This document shows, piece after piece, positions 26,622 through 35,880 of a stretch of 64,000 nucleotides of DNA. Numbering within the stretch: the stretch's first letter is position 1; each line of letters starts with the position of its first letter. The position numbers and the translations under genes are program-made. Source of the stretch: Pandoraea bronchicola (GTDB lineage: Bacteria > Pseudomonadota > Gammaproteobacteria > Burkholderiales > Burkholderiaceae); assembly GCF_902459805.1 (NCBI RefSeq), contig NZ_CABPST010000014.1:1-64000 (forward strand), in the 5' to 3' direction. Under the pieces are notes generated by a model. The model made no database searches, was not told where the DNA came from, and saw only the letters and a list, made by a program, of their open reading frames with translations.

Positions 26622-27683
26622 GTGGCAGATATACGGGACGTAGCACAGCGTGCGGGGTGTTCGATTGCGACGGTGTCGCGCGCACTCAATTCGCCGCAAC
26701 TGGTACGTCCCGAGACGCTCGCCCGCGTGCAGGCGGCCGCTGCCGAACTCAAATTCCGTCCCAATGCGCTGGGCCGTCAGTTGCGCGGCGAGCGCACGGG
26801 GCTGATCGGCGTCATGCTGCCGACGCTGGGCAATCCGGTCTTTGCCGATTGCCTGGAAGGGATCGAAGCCGCCATCGACGGCACGGGGCGCCGTCTGCTG
26901 CTCGTCACCACGCAGTACGACCCGGAGCGTGAGCGCAACGCCATCGAGACCTTGCTGCAACAGCGCGTGGACGGTCTGCTGCTGACGCTGGCCGACGCCG
27001 AGCACAGTGCGCTCATTGACGATCTCGCGGCCGAGGGCGTGGCGTGTCAGCTTGTCTATAACGATGCCCCGCAGCGTCCGTGCGTGTCTGTGGACAACCG
27101 GGCCGCCGCCGCACAGGGCGTGACCATGCTGATCGAGGCGGGGCATCGCGACATCGTCATGGTGACGGGAGCGCTGCATGCGTCCGACCGCGCCAAGCGA
27201 CGTTATCTCGGCTATGGCGACGCCATGCAGGCCGCCGGCCTGACGCCGCTGCCGGCCTTCGAAATCGACTTCAACAGCGGGGCACGTGGCGAGCGGGTGC
27301 GCGAATGGCTGGCGCAGCGCGAGCGCGACGGTGCGCGCCCCACGGCCCTGTTCTGCTCCAACGATCTACTGGCGCTTGGCGTGATGCGTGCATTGCGCGA
27401 AGCCGGCCTGCGCGTGCCCGACGACATGTCGGTGCTTGGCTTCGACGGATTGGCCGTAGGCGAGCTGCTCTCGCCGACGCTGGCTACCGTCGTGCAGCCC
27501 AGTGTGGAAATCGGGCGTCATGCGGCGCAACGGCTGCTCGCGCAGATCGACGGACGCGATGGACGAACAGGCGCGGCGAATGCGACGGCATCGCCCGACG
27601 CATCGCTGGGTCACGCCTTGATCCTGCCACACGAGATTCGCCGTGGCGGCACGGTGGCGCCGCCGCCGCGCAAGCGGGGCTGA
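26622..27683 (+). CDS. LacI-family transcriptional regulator
   Basis: A 353-residue repressor. The GTG at 26622 follows AAGGAGAGGGG, and gives VADIRDVAQRAGCSIATVSRALN, the LacI helix-turn-helix with hinge. Residues about 60-340 form the periplasmic-binding-protein-like sensor (TGLIGVMLPTLGNPVFADCLEGIE). It is transcribed in the same direction as, and 173 bp before, a binding protein/permease/ATPase/phosphodiesterase operon, which it most likely controls. Two palindromic operators precede it. Confidence 0.92.
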   Translation: MADIRDVAQRAGCSIATVSRALNSPQLVRPETLARVQAAAAELKFRPNALGRQLRGERTGLIGVMLPTLGNPVFADCLEGIEAAIDGTGRRLLLVTTQYDPERERNAIETLLQQRVDGLLLTLADAEHSALIDDLAAEGVACQLVYNDAPQRPCVSVDNRAAAAQGVTMLIEAGHRDIVMVTGALHASDRAKRRYLGYGDAMQAAGLTPLPAFEIDFNSGARGERVREWLAQRERDGARPTALFCSNDLLALGVMRALREAGLRVPDDMSVLGFDGLAVGELLSPTLATVVQPSVEIGRHAAQRLLAQIDGRDGRTGAANATASPDASLGHALILPHEIRRGGTVAPPPRKRG

Positions 27684-27856
27684 CGCGGCATCGCGGAGGA
27701 ATTGAAGGAAAGGCAGTAGCAAGGAAAGTGGCTGACGACTGGCTCCGAAAGAGAGCGCAGCGCCGGCCGAGGCAATCAGGCATCCGGCCGCGAGGCCCGT
27801 ACTTATCCGGCAGCACGTAGTGCCGCCAACGCTCAGACATTCAGGAGCCCACAGAA

Positions 27857-28870
27857 ATGAAGCTTTGGATTTCCCGCGCCGCTCGCACGCTGGCGCTCTT
27901 CACCTTGCTCGGCGCTGGCGCCGCGCATGCCCAACAGACGGCCATCTGTTACAACTGCCCGCCGGAATGGGCGGACTGGGCCGGTCAGGTCAAGGCCATT
28001 GCGCAAGACACCGGCATTCGTGTGCCACTCGATAACAAGAACTCCGGCCAGGCTGTCGCGCAGTTGATTGCCGAGCAGAAGGCGCCGGTCGCCGATATCG
28101 TGTACCTCGGCATCACCTCGGCCATCGAAGCCTCGAAGAAGGGCCTGCTCGCTCCGTACAAGCCGGCTAACTGGGATCAGGTGCCGGCCAGTCTGAAGGA
28201 TCCGAACGGCATGTGGACCACGATCCACTCGGGCACGGTCGGCTTCTTCGTGAACCGCGACGCGCTCGAAGGCAAGCCGGTGCCGCGCTCGTGGGCCGAC
28301 CTGCTCAAGCCGGAATATCGCGGCATGGTGGGCTATCTGGACCCGAGCAGCGCCTTCGCCGGCTATGCCGCCGCGATTGCCGCCAACCAGGCGCTCGGCG
28401 GTTCGATGGACAACTTCGGCCCGGCCATCAGCTTCTTCCAGAAGCTCAAGGCCAACGCGCCGATCGTGCCGAAGCAAACGGCGTATGCCCGCGTGCTCTC
28501 GGGTGAGATCCCCATCCTGATCGACTTCGACTTCAACGCCTATCGCGCCATCTACAAGGACCGCGCCAACGTGCAGTTCGTGATTCCGATGGAAGGCTCT
28601 GTGTCGCTGCCGTACGTGATCGCGCTCGTGAAGAACGCGCCGCATGCCGACAACGGCAAGAAGGTGATCGACTACACGTTGTCCGACAAGGGCCAGGCCC
28701 ACTGGGCGCAGGCGTTCCTGCGTCCGGTGCGTGCGAGCACGATGCCCGCAGATGTGGCTGCCAAGTTCCTGCCGGCATCCGACTATGCCCGTGTGAAGCC
28801 GGTCGATCTGCAAAAGCTCGCCGCGCAGCAGGACGCGTTTGGTCAGCAATATCTGAAGAACGTGCGCTAA
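27857..28870 (+). CDS. ABC transporter substrate-binding protein (family 1, iron/spermidine/phosphonate-like)
   Basis: A 337-residue periplasmic binding protein with a signal peptide ending in AHA and mature start QQTAICYNCPPEWADW. AGGAG precedes the ATG. The motif ADIVYLGITSAIEASKKGLLAPYKP and later VPRSWADLLKPEYRGMVGYLDPSS are typical of the family that includes Fe(III), spermidine and 2-aminoethylphosphonate binders. As the last gene of the operon is a phosphodiesterase, an organophosphate ligand is plausible. The ligand cannot be read directly. Confidence 0.88.
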   Translation: MKLWISRAARTLALFTLLGAGAAHAQQTAICYNCPPEWADWAGQVKAIAQDTGIRVPLDNKNSGQAVAQLIAEQKAPVADIVYLGITSAIEASKKGLLAPYKPANWDQVPASLKDPNGMWTTIHSGTVGFFVNRDALEGKPVPRSWADLLKPEYRGMVGYLDPSSAFAGYAAAIAANQALGGSMDNFGPAISFFQKLKANAPIVPKQTAYARVLSGEIPILIDFDFNAYRAIYKDRANVQFVIPMEGSVSLPYVIALVKNAPHADNGKKVIDYTLSDKGQAHWAQAFLRPVRASTMPADVAAKFLPASDYARVKPVDLQKLAAQQDAFGQQYLKNVR

Positions 28871-28910
28871 GCACGGACATGTCCAACGAGGAAGAGGAGC
28901 AAAGCAAGCG

Positions 28911-29735
28911 ATGCGTGACCTGACCCTGCCGCGCGGCTGGCGCGTGGCACTGCTGCTACCGGCGCTGGCGGTTTTTCTGGCGTTCTGGCTATTGCCGATG
29001 GCCGCTCTTGTGCAGGTGAGCGGCGACGGTCACGCGTTCGAGACCTATCGCGCCATTCTCACCAATGCGCGATATCTCGATAGCCTGTGGCAGACCGTCG
29101 TGCTTTCGGCGCTGGTCACACTTGCCACACTGGCGTTGTCGCTTGTGGCGGGCCTCTTCCTCACCCGTCATGACTTTCCGGGCAAGTCGATTCTCGTGTC
29201 GATGCTTACCCTGCCGCTGGCGTTCCCTGGCGTGGTGGTCGGTTTCATGGTCATCATGCTCGCGGGCCGCCAGGGCCTCATCGGCGATCTGACGACCAAG
29301 CTCGTGGGACACAAGCTTGTGTTCGCGTATTCGCTCGCGGGCCTGTTTCTCGGCTATCTGTATTTCTCGATTCCGCGCGTGATCCTTGCTGTGATGGCGG
29401 CCGCGGAGTCGCTCGATCATTCGCTCACGGAAGCGGCAGCGTCGCTCGGCGCGGGGCCGTTCGCGATTGCCCGTGACGTCACGTTGCCTGCGCTGGCCCC
29501 CGCGCTGATCGCTTCGGGCGCAATGTGTTTCGCGACCTCGGTTGGCGCGTTCGGCACGGCCTTTACGCTGGCCACCGATATCGACGTGTTGCCGATGACC
29601 ATCTACACCGAGTTCACGCTCAACGCCAATGTGGCGACGGCGGCGGCGCTCTCGGTGATTCTCGGCATCGTGACGTGGGCGGTGCTCATGCTCGCCCGCA
29701 ATTTCACGGGGCAGGCTGTCGCCGCCGGAGGTTGA
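28911..29735 (+). CDS. ABC transporter permease (first)
   Basis: A 274-residue inner-membrane permease with about six hydrophobic segments. The EAA loop EAAASLGAGPFAIARDVTLPALAPAL (cut here for length) lies near residue 175 and docks the ATPase. It follows the binding-protein gene by 40 bp and is followed by the second permease 5 bp later. Confidence 0.9.
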   Translation: MRDLTLPRGWRVALLLPALAVFLAFWLLPMAALVQVSGDGHAFETYRAILTNARYLDSLWQTVVLSALVTLATLALSLVAGLFLTRHDFPGKSILVSMLTLPLAFPGVVVGFMVIMLAGRQGLIGDLTTKLVGHKLVFAYSLAGLFLGYLYFSIPRVILAVMAAAESLDHSLTEAAASLGAGPFAIARDVTLPALAPALIASGAMCFATSVGAFGTAFTLATDIDVLPMTIYTEFTLNANVATAAALSVILGIVTWAVLMLARNFTGQAVAAGG

Positions 29736-29740
29736 TCCGC

Positions 29741-30544
29741 ATGCTCAAGAAAACCCTTTTCACGCTGCAACTGCTGCTCACGCTGCTGATGTGTGCGTTC
29801 CTGCTGATCCCTGTCGGAATGTCGATTCTCGCCGGGGTGTCGGTGAACTATTTCCGTGGTCCGTCGGCCGGCCTCACGTTCAAGTGGGTGATTCAGGTCT
29901 GGCAGGACTATCACGACGCCATTCTGAATTCGCTTTACGTGGGCGGCGCCACGCTGGTGCTGGTCACGCTGCTCGGTGTGCCTGCCGGTTACGTGCTCGC
30001 GCGCTGGCAGAGCCGCATGGCGCGCTGGATCGAAGAACTGCTGACGTTGCCCATTGCGCTGCCGGGGCTGGCAAGTGCGCTCGCGCTGATCAGCGTGTAC
30101 GGCGGCATGCGCGGCTTTCGCGAGAGTCTGGCGTTCATCGTGGTCGGACACGTGATCTTCACGCTGCCGTTCATGGTGCGTGCCGTTGCGGCAGCGTGCG
30201 CCGACTCGCGCATCAAGCTCATGGAAGAGGGGGCGGCGAGCCTCGGGGCGAGTTTCCTGCGACGCTTCACGACCGTGGTGCTACCCAACATCCGCAGCGA
30301 GATCGTGGCGGCTGCGCTCATCGTGGTGACGCTCTCGCTGGGCGAATTCAACCTGACGTGGATGCTGCACACGCCCGATACCAAGACGCTGCCCGTGGGG
30401 CTGGCAGACGCCTACGCGTCGCTGCGTCTGGAGATCGGCAGCGCGTACACGGCGGTGTTTTTCGTGTTGATCGTGCCGCTGCTCATCGTCATGCAGATGA
30501 CGGCGCAGCGGGCGAAGGTGCGCAATGCCCGCGGCCGAACCTGA
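29741..30544 (+). CDS. ABC transporter permease (second)
   Basis: A 267-residue inner-membrane permease. The ATG at 29741 has GGAGG nine bases upstream; the frame is open earlier but overlaps the first permease. About six hydrophobic segments are visible and the EAA loop reads EEGAASLGASFLRRFTTVVLP near residue 160. It forms a heterodimer with the first permease. Confidence 0.92.
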   Translation: MLKKTLFTLQLLLTLLMCAFLLIPVGMSILAGVSVNYFRGPSAGLTFKWVIQVWQDYHDAILNSLYVGGATLVLVTLLGVPAGYVLARWQSRMARWIEELLTLPIALPGLASALALISVYGGMRGFRESLAFIVVGHVIFTLPFMVRAVAAACADSRIKLMEEGAASLGASFLRRFTTVVLPNIRSEIVAAALIVVTLSLGEFNLTWMLHTPDTKTLPVGLADAYASLRLEIGSAYTAVFFVLIVPLLIVMQMTAQRAKVRNARGRT

Positions 30545-30590
30545 TCCAGACGGCTGCACTGCACGCCTACCGAATGCCAAGGATATGACG

Positions 30591-31634
30591 ATGAAACTGA
30601 CTTCCATCCCGATTCATCTCGAACGCTGTGCCAAGACGTTTAATGGCAACACCGTGTTGCAGCCGCTCGATCTGACGATCGGGGCGGGCGAGACGCTGGT
30701 GCTGCTCGGCCCGTCGGGGTGCGGCAAGACCACGACCCTGCGCATGATTGCAGGACTCGAGCGACCTGACGCGGGCGGCCGCGTGCGTTTCGGCGACGAA
30801 GACGTGACGCGCCTGCCCATCGAGAAGCGTCGCGTGGGCATGGTGTTCCAGAACTACGCCCTCTTCCCGAACTTCACCGTGCGAGGCAACGTCGCGTATG
30901 GCCTGAAGCTGCGTGGACTGCCGTCGGCCCAGATCGACAAGCGCGTGAACGAACTGCTCGATCTCGTGCAACTCACGCCTTTCGCCGATCGTGCCATTGC
31001 ACAACTCTCGGGCGGTCAGAAGCAGCGCGTGGCGTTGGCGCGTGCGCTCGCGCCGGAGCCGCGTGTGCTGTTGCTCGACGAGCCGCTCACCGCGCTGGAC
31101 GCCAAGCTGCGTGAGACCGTGCGTGCGGACATGGACCGTCTGCTGCGCGGGCTGGGTGTGACGACGGTGTACGTCACCCACGATCAGGACGAGGCGATGG
31201 CGCTGGGCGACCGCATCGTGGTGATGAGCGCGGGCCGCATCGAGCAGATCGGCGCGCCGCGCGATATTTACTACCAACCCGCCTCGCGCCATGTGGCGAA
31301 TTTTGTTGGCACGCTCAACCGTCTGGCGGGGGTATGGCGCGACGGTCATTTCCATCTGGAAGGCGGTCGCATTGCCTGCCCGGACGTGCGGGCCGACGTC
31401 GAAGCGCTGTACTTCCGCCCGGAAGACGCCATCGTGGTGCCTGCGGGTGACGCGCCGCTCGTCGGCCGGATCGATGAAGTGCAGTTTCTCGGCGATCGCA
31501 CGCGCCTGACGCTCAGCGGCGTGTCCGTCGCGGGTCCTGTGCTGATCGAAGTCTCCAGCCGTCGCGAGTGCCGCGTCGGCGATCAGGTGGGCCTGTCGCT
31601 GCCCGCCGCCCATGTCTTTTCGCTTCACGGATAA
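30591..31634 (+). CDS. ABC transporter ATPase
   Basis: A 347-residue ATPase. The ATG at 30591 has the best distance to AAGGA; an ATG two codons earlier is possible. Walker A GPSGCGKTT, the Q-loop VFQNYALFPN, signature LSGGQKQR, Walker B VLLLDEP and H-loop VYVTHDQDEA are all present. The C-terminal 100 residues form the TOBE regulatory domain as in PotA/MalK/UgpC-type ATPases. The stop lies 7 bp before the phosphodiesterase start. Confidence 0.94.
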   Translation: MKLTSIPIHLERCAKTFNGNTVLQPLDLTIGAGETLVLLGPSGCGKTTTLRMIAGLERPDAGGRVRFGDEDVTRLPIEKRRVGMVFQNYALFPNFTVRGNVAYGLKLRGLPSAQIDKRVNELLDLVQLTPFADRAIAQLSGGQKQRVALARALAPEPRVLLLDEPLTALDAKLRETVRADMDRLLRGLGVTTVYVTHDQDEAMALGDRIVVMSAGRIEQIGAPRDIYYQPASRHVANFVGTLNRLAGVWRDGHFHLEGGRIACPDVRADVEALYFRPEDAIVVPAGDAPLVGRIDEVQFLGDRTRLTLSGVSVAGPVLIEVSSRRECRVGDQVGLSLPAAHVFSLHG

Positions 31635-31641
31635 TCCGCTC

Positions 31642-32469
31642 ATGCTGTTCGCGCAAATCAGCGACCTTCACATCAAACGGCCCGGCAAGCTGGCCTATCG
31701 GCGCGTGGATACCGCCGCCTATCTCGAGCGCTGCGTGGCGCGTCTGAACACGCTGGTGCCGCGTCCCGACTTTGTCGTGCTGACGGGCGATCTCGTCGAC
31801 TTCGGCGCACGCGAGGAATACGAGCACCTGCGCCGTTTGCTCGCGCCGCTGCAAATGCCGTACTACCTCGTCATCGGCAATCACGACGGGCGCGACGCGC
31901 TGCGAGAGGTGTTTCCGGAGCACACGTATCTCGGCAAACCGGGCGCGTTCGTGCAATACACGGCAATGTTCGGGGCGCTGCGACTCGTGGCGCTCGATAC
32001 GCAAGACCCGCCCAATGGCGGCGGCAAGCTGTGCGACGAACGCCTGGAATGGCTGGAGGCAACGCTCGCAAGCGATACCGCCACGCCGACCGTGATCGCC
32101 ATGCACCACCCGCCGTTTGCTTGCGGTATCGAGCACATGGACATTCAGGCGCTCGATGCCAACGACGCCGCGAAGCTCGCTGCCGTCGTGCGCCGTTTCG
32201 ACAACGTCGAGCGTGTGATTTGCGGGCACGTGCATCGGCCGATTCACACGCGCTTTGCGGGCACTGTCGCGAGCGTATGTCCGTCACCGGCGCATCAGGT
32301 GGCGCTCGATCTGCGTGAGGGGGGACCGTCGGCATGGGTGCTCGATCCGCCGTCGTTCCAATTGCACCGGTTCACGCCCCTGACCGGCCTTGTCTCGCAT
32401 CTCGCTTTCGTCGACGATGCGGGCGGTTCGCACCCGTTCTACGACCCCTCAGGCGCCTTGATCGACTGA
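31642..32469 (+). CDS. Metallophosphoesterase (GpdQ/CpdA-like phosphodiesterase)
   Basis: A 275-residue calcineurin-type phosphoesterase. The dinuclear-metal motif set is complete: ISDLH, GDLVD, GNHD, MHHPP and GHVHRP. The start MLFAQISDLH at 31642 places the first motif at the N-terminus as in GpdQ and CpdA. The location as last gene of an ABC operon suggests intracellular cleavage of an imported phosphodiester (for example a glycerophosphodiester or cyclic nucleotide). A perfect palindromic terminator follows. Confidence 0.9.
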   Translation: MLFAQISDLHIKRPGKLAYRRVDTAAYLERCVARLNTLVPRPDFVVLTGDLVDFGAREEYEHLRRLLAPLQMPYYLVIGNHDGRDALREVFPEHTYLGKPGAFVQYTAMFGALRLVALDTQDPPNGGGKLCDERLEWLEATLASDTATPTVIAMHHPPFACGIEHMDIQALDANDAAKLAAVVRRFDNVERVICGHVHRPIHTRFAGTVASVCPSPAHQVALDLREGGPSAWVLDPPSFQLHRFTPLTGLVSHLAFVDDAGGSHPFYDPSGALID

Positions 32470-32509
32470 GGCGTTCAGGCGGCAGCACCGGTACCGCATC
32501 GAGATGCAA

Positions 32510-32533
32510 CGAGGCCCCCGATCGGGGGCCTCG
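32510..32533. terminator. Palindromic terminator between convergent operons
   Basis: A perfect 24-bp palindrome with half-site CGAGGCCCCCGA lies between the phosphodiesterase stop and the hmp stop. The T run after it is weak, so efficiency is uncertain, but the position supports termination of both transcripts. Confidence 0.7.
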
Positions 32534-32567
32534 TGTCGTTTACCGCGTCTGCCGTTCAGGCTGCGGA

Positions 32568-33770
32568 TCAAAGCAAATGGTCGAGGGCATCCGGGCCGAA
32601 GACTTCACGATGCAGACGTTGCGCGGGCACACCGGCGTCGCGCAGGGCACGCCATTGGGTCTGCATGAATGGCGCGGGGCCGCACAGCAGATAATCGGCG
32701 TCGGCCGGCAGTGCCAGGCGCGAAATGTCCATCCGGCCGGCGAACGTGTCACCGGTGCCCGCGTGTGCGGTGCTTTGCGGGGTCTCGAGGAATGTTGCGA
32801 CACGCAGATTCGGCAACTGCGTGGCGGCATGTGCCAGATGGCGACGCAGCGCGACATGCGAGACGTCTCGGGCGGCATGGGCAAACAGGACCTCACGGCG
32901 CGACCCTTTGGCGGCAAGCGCGGCGACCATCGACATCATCGGGGTGATGCCGACGCCCGCACTGAGCAGCACAAGCGGGCGCGCCGCGTCGAGCGAGGTC
33001 GTGAATTCACCGTAGGGCGGGCTCACGAGAATGCGATCGCCGGCCCTCAGGTTGGCATGCAGCCAGTTCGAAACCTGACCGGCGGGCTTCGCATGGGCAG
33101 CGTCTTCACGCTTGACGGTAATGCGCCAGTGCGGCGCATCGGGGGCATCGGACAAGCTGTATTGACGGCGCTGTTGCAGACCGTCGGGCAGCGTGACGGA
33201 GACGCTCACGTATTGTCCTGGCGCGAATTCACCCGGCGAACCGCCTTCGGGCGTGCGCAGGTAATACGAGACGATGTGCTCCGTTTCCCGGTCGATATCG
33301 GCTACGACCAGCTCCCGCAGTGCACCCAGGGGGGCCCGCGTGCGCTCCGACAGACGCGCTTCGGCGGCGATCAGCTCGCCTGCGAGCAGCCAGTAGGCTT
33401 CGTCCCACGCGGCGATCAGCTCGGGGGTGGCAGCGTCGCCCAGCACGTCTTTGATGGCGCGCAGCAGATGATGGCCGACGATGGGGTAGTGCGAAGGCGT
33501 GATGCCGACCGAGACGTGCTTGTGGACGATACGCTCGAGCACCGGCCCGAGCGCCGCAGCGTTGTCGATGTTCGCCGCATAGGCGAACACGGCCGAGGCG
33601 AGCGACTGTTGCTGCGCACCGCTGGCCTGATTTCCCATATTGAAGAGATTGCGCAACTCAGGATGTGCTTCGAACATGCTCGCGTAGAAGTGACGCGTGA
33701 TCGCAAGACCGTGTTCGCGCAGAACAGGAACGCTCGCGTCGATGTAGGGGCGGGAAGCGGCGGAAAGCAT
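32568..33770 (-). CDS. hmp: Flavohaemoglobin (nitric oxide dioxygenase)
   Basis: A 400-residue flavohaemoprotein. The start at 33770 has AGGAG before it. Residues 1-140 form the globin domain with the proximal His in VGHHLLRAIKDVL. Residues about 150-260 bind FAD (RRQYSLSDAP), and the last third binds NAD (SAGVGITPMMSM and YLLCGPAPFM). It converts nitric oxide and oxygen to nitrate. An NsrR-type palindrome (33791-33813) lies immediately upstream, so induction by NO through NsrR is expected. Confidence 0.96.
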   Translation of the reverse strand: MLSAASRPYIDASVPVLREHGLAITRHFYASMFEAHPELRNLFNMGNQASGAQQQSLASAVFAYAANIDNAAALGPVLERIVHKHVSVGITPSHYPIVGHHLLRAIKDVLGDAATPELIAAWDEAYWLLAGELIAAEARLSERTRAPLGALRELVVADIDRETEHIVSYYLRTPEGGSPGEFAPGQYVSVSVTLPDGLQQRRQYSLSDAPDAPHWRITVKREDAAHAKPAGQVSNWLHANLRAGDRILVSPPYGEFTTSLDAARPLVLLSAGVGITPMMSMVAALAAKGSRREVLFAHAARDVSHVALRRHLAHAATQLPNLRVATFLETPQSTAHAGTGDTFAGRMDISRLALPADADYLLCGPAPFMQTQWRALRDAGVPAQRLHREVFGPDALDHLL

Positions 33771-33790
33771 GGCAAGACTCCTGAGTTTAT

Positions 33791-33813
33791 AAGATGCAAT
33801 TAAAATGCATCTT
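33791..33813. promoter_or_regulatory. NsrR-type operator upstream of hmp
   Basis: AAGATGCAATT, one spacer base, AAATGCATCTT: an 11-1-11 inverted repeat with a single mismatch between arms. This matches the known NsrR consensus (AAGATGCATTT and its complement). It lies 21 bp before the hmp start codon and overlaps the likely -10 region (TTATAA on the minus strand). Confidence 0.88.
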
Positions 33814-33949
33814 TTTGAGCGCACTTATGCGTGTTTCACAGGCACCGCGCGATCCCGATGTTCGGGGCGTCGCGGTGCAGCATTCGGTTGCCGGTGCCCC
33901 AAGGGCTCACAACACGACGACAACATTCGGGGACCGGCGAAGCGATTAT

Positions 33950-33972
33950 AAGATGCAAATGAAATGCATATT
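33950..33972. promoter_or_regulatory. Second NsrR-like palindrome
   Basis: AAGATGCAAAT, one spacer base, AAATGCATATT: same 11-1-11 layout, eight of eleven arm positions symmetric. It lies 137 bp beyond the first site, and overlaps the stop codon of the ankyrin-type gene. Both copies share the flank TATAAGATGCAA. It could be a distal operator or a duplicated promoter fragment. Confidence 0.65.
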
Positions 33973-35737
33973 ATTGGGATGCGGCGGTATGTCGCATGTG
34001 TTCGTCTGCAGGCTGAACGATGGGCTGACGGCGACGGATGACCGTTTGGTATGCGCTTTTGCGGGTGGCGGTGACAAAGGCGAAGCTCGCGCGCGCAAAT
34101 CGGTTTTGATCGGTAGACAGGAACGACAGTGCTGTCATCCCCGATTGATTGGGCAGGGTGGGGTCGCCGCCGTAGCGCAACGCCGTAATGAGCATGTAGT
34201 CGGCGAGCGTGGCGCTGTCGCGGGCGTGGCTTGCGGCGGCAAGTGCGTGCATCAGCGTGTGGCCCTCACGCCCGGCGACGTTGGCATTCGGACAAAGCGC
34301 CAGCAAGACTTCCGCCGCGCCGCAATAACCACGTTGGGCCAGCCACAGCACCGGGGGCGTGCCGTCTTGATGCCGTTGTCCGAGATCCGCGCCGCTACGC
34401 TGGAGCGACATCCCCAATTGAAACAGGGACTCATGCGGAAGCAGCGGGTCGTGGCCTCGCGCGCAGAGCCGATGGGCTTCGGCGGCGAGGGTCGCGAGGA
34501 AGGGAGGCATATGGTCGTTGGCGTTGCGCGCATGGGAATGCGATGTGGTGAGGAGGCAGCGGCTCGCCCGTTCGCGTGTCGACGCGATCATCGTTTGGCT
34601 GATCTGCAGATATCGCGCGAGGCTTGGCCGGATCAACGAGCGTGCCGTTGCGCCATCGGCGTTTGGCGCGTCGAGATCGCCGCCATGACGCAGTGCCAGT
34701 GTTAGCAGGAAGAAGGCTGAGAAGGAGTGCGCCCCGAGATGCGTTGCTGCCGCGAGGGAATGCATAAGGGTGTTGCCATTGACGCTGCCTGCCGAGGCAT
34801 TACAGTCGGCACCGGCCGAAAGCAGCGCTTCCGCCGCCGCGCAGTAGCCATTGAGCGCGAGCAACATGACGGGCGGCGATCCTGTCCGGGACTGCTGCGA
34901 GAGGCGAGCGCCGTGCGAGCGCAGCATTGCGCCGAGCTGGTACAGAGATACGTGCGGGGTCAGCAGATCATGGCCGGTCAGACGCAACCGTTCGGCCTGC
35001 GCCGCCATTGCGGTTGCCACAAGCGGAACACCGTTCGCGGTGAGCTGATTGGGGTCGGCGCCGAACTCCAGTACTGAGGCCAGCCAGTCCGGGGCGACCT
35101 GACTGCACAGGTGGGAGAGCGGAAGGTGAAAGCTCCCCGGGACTTCCGAGGCAGCGACATCGTTGGTCTTGTCGCGGCCGCTGATGACCAGCACCTTGAG
35201 GGCGGAAGCGAGCGGCACCGCCGGTTCGGCGCAAGACGTCTCGTTCAGAATCGAGTCGACAAAGACGCTGGGATACGCCGATGGCGATGCCGCAAAGCGA
35301 AGCCAAAGCTGCAGTCCTTGGTCGCTCATGAGGAAGTCGGCGTCTGCAGGGCGCAAATGTGCCCGTCGTGTCTGGTCGATGAAGATCCCTGCCTCGTCCA
35401 GTCTGGCGAGGGTTCTCTCTTGCGCGGGTGAGCAGAACAGGGTGGCCATGGCAAACGCCAAGGCTTCGTGATGGGTTTCGGCCGCGACCTGGCAACTGTC
35501 GAATAGCTCGCGGCCTGCTGTCGTGTTCACATTGATCAGCGTTTCCCAGACGTCTTTGGACGAACATTGCGCGTCTCGTTTTGCGCGGAGCAGGTGATCG
35601 AGCGTCATGCCGGAAAGGGGCGGCAGGTCGGCGGGGGACGCGCGGCGAGGGGGCTGCGGCGCCGAAGCGGGTGCCGATTGGACGGCAGAGGAGGCGCTTG
35701 AGAGCGAGGGCTGCGCCGTGACAGGGGATTGAGGCAT
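33971..35737 (-). CDS. Ankyrin-type repeat protein, large paralogue
   Basis: A 588-residue protein of unknown function. Residues 1-40 are rich in Ser, Ala, Pro and Gln and look disordered, without a Sec signal. Residues about 45-230 form a domain shared with the next gene (DVWETLINVNT, ADFLMSDQGLQLWLRFA, LSHLCSQVAPDWL). Then come two copies of a roughly 170-residue ankyrin-like module: one near residues 240-400 (HVSLYQLGAML, GYCAAAEALLSAGAD, NTLMHSLAAATH), and one near 415-560 (HESLFQLGMSL, GYCGAAEVLLAL, HTLMHALAAASH). No ribosome site is seen at this ATG; an internal Met44 is an alternative. A secreted effector or intracellular scaffold role is speculation. Confidence 0.75.
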   Translation of the reverse strand: MPQSPVTAQPSLSSASSAVQSAPASAPQPPRRASPADLPPLSGMTLDHLLRAKRDAQCSSKDVWETLINVNTTAGRELFDSCQVAAETHHEALAFAMATLFCSPAQERTLARLDEAGIFIDQTRRAHLRPADADFLMSDQGLQLWLRFAASPSAYPSVFVDSILNETSCAEPAVPLASALKVLVISGRDKTNDVAASEVPGSFHLPLSHLCSQVAPDWLASVLEFGADPNQLTANGVPLVATAMAAQAERLRLTGHDLLTPHVSLYQLGAMLRSHGARLSQQSRTGSPPVMLLALNGYCAAAEALLSAGADCNASAGSVNGNTLMHSLAAATHLGAHSFSAFFLLTLALRHGGDLDAPNADGATARSLIRPSLARYLQISQTMIASTRERASRCLLTTSHSHARNANDHMPPFLATLAAEAHRLCARGHDPLLPHESLFQLGMSLQRSGADLGQRHQDGTPPVLWLAQRGYCGAAEVLLALCPNANVAGREGHTLMHALAAASHARDSATLADYMLITALRYGGDPTLPNQSGMTALSFLSTDQNRFARASFAFVTATRKSAYQTVIRRRQPIVQPADEHMRHTAASQ

Positions 35738-35880
35738 GGGGAAGTGGGGAAGGGAGCGTCAAGTATGCGCAGCGCGTGAGATAGCGTGGGCATGCGGGAT
35801 GGTCGCCGTCAGCAACGTCGAGTGACAGCAAGCGGTATCGTTTTCGCCGGCTGGCGGCTCACGCCATGCAAACATGCCGG

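Noticed and set aside
33794-34705. 303-codon plus-strand ORF beginning in the NsrR site
   Set aside because: Antisense to the ankyrin gene; the similar MQLKCIFL and MQMKCILLG segments arise only from translating the two NsrR-type palindromes.
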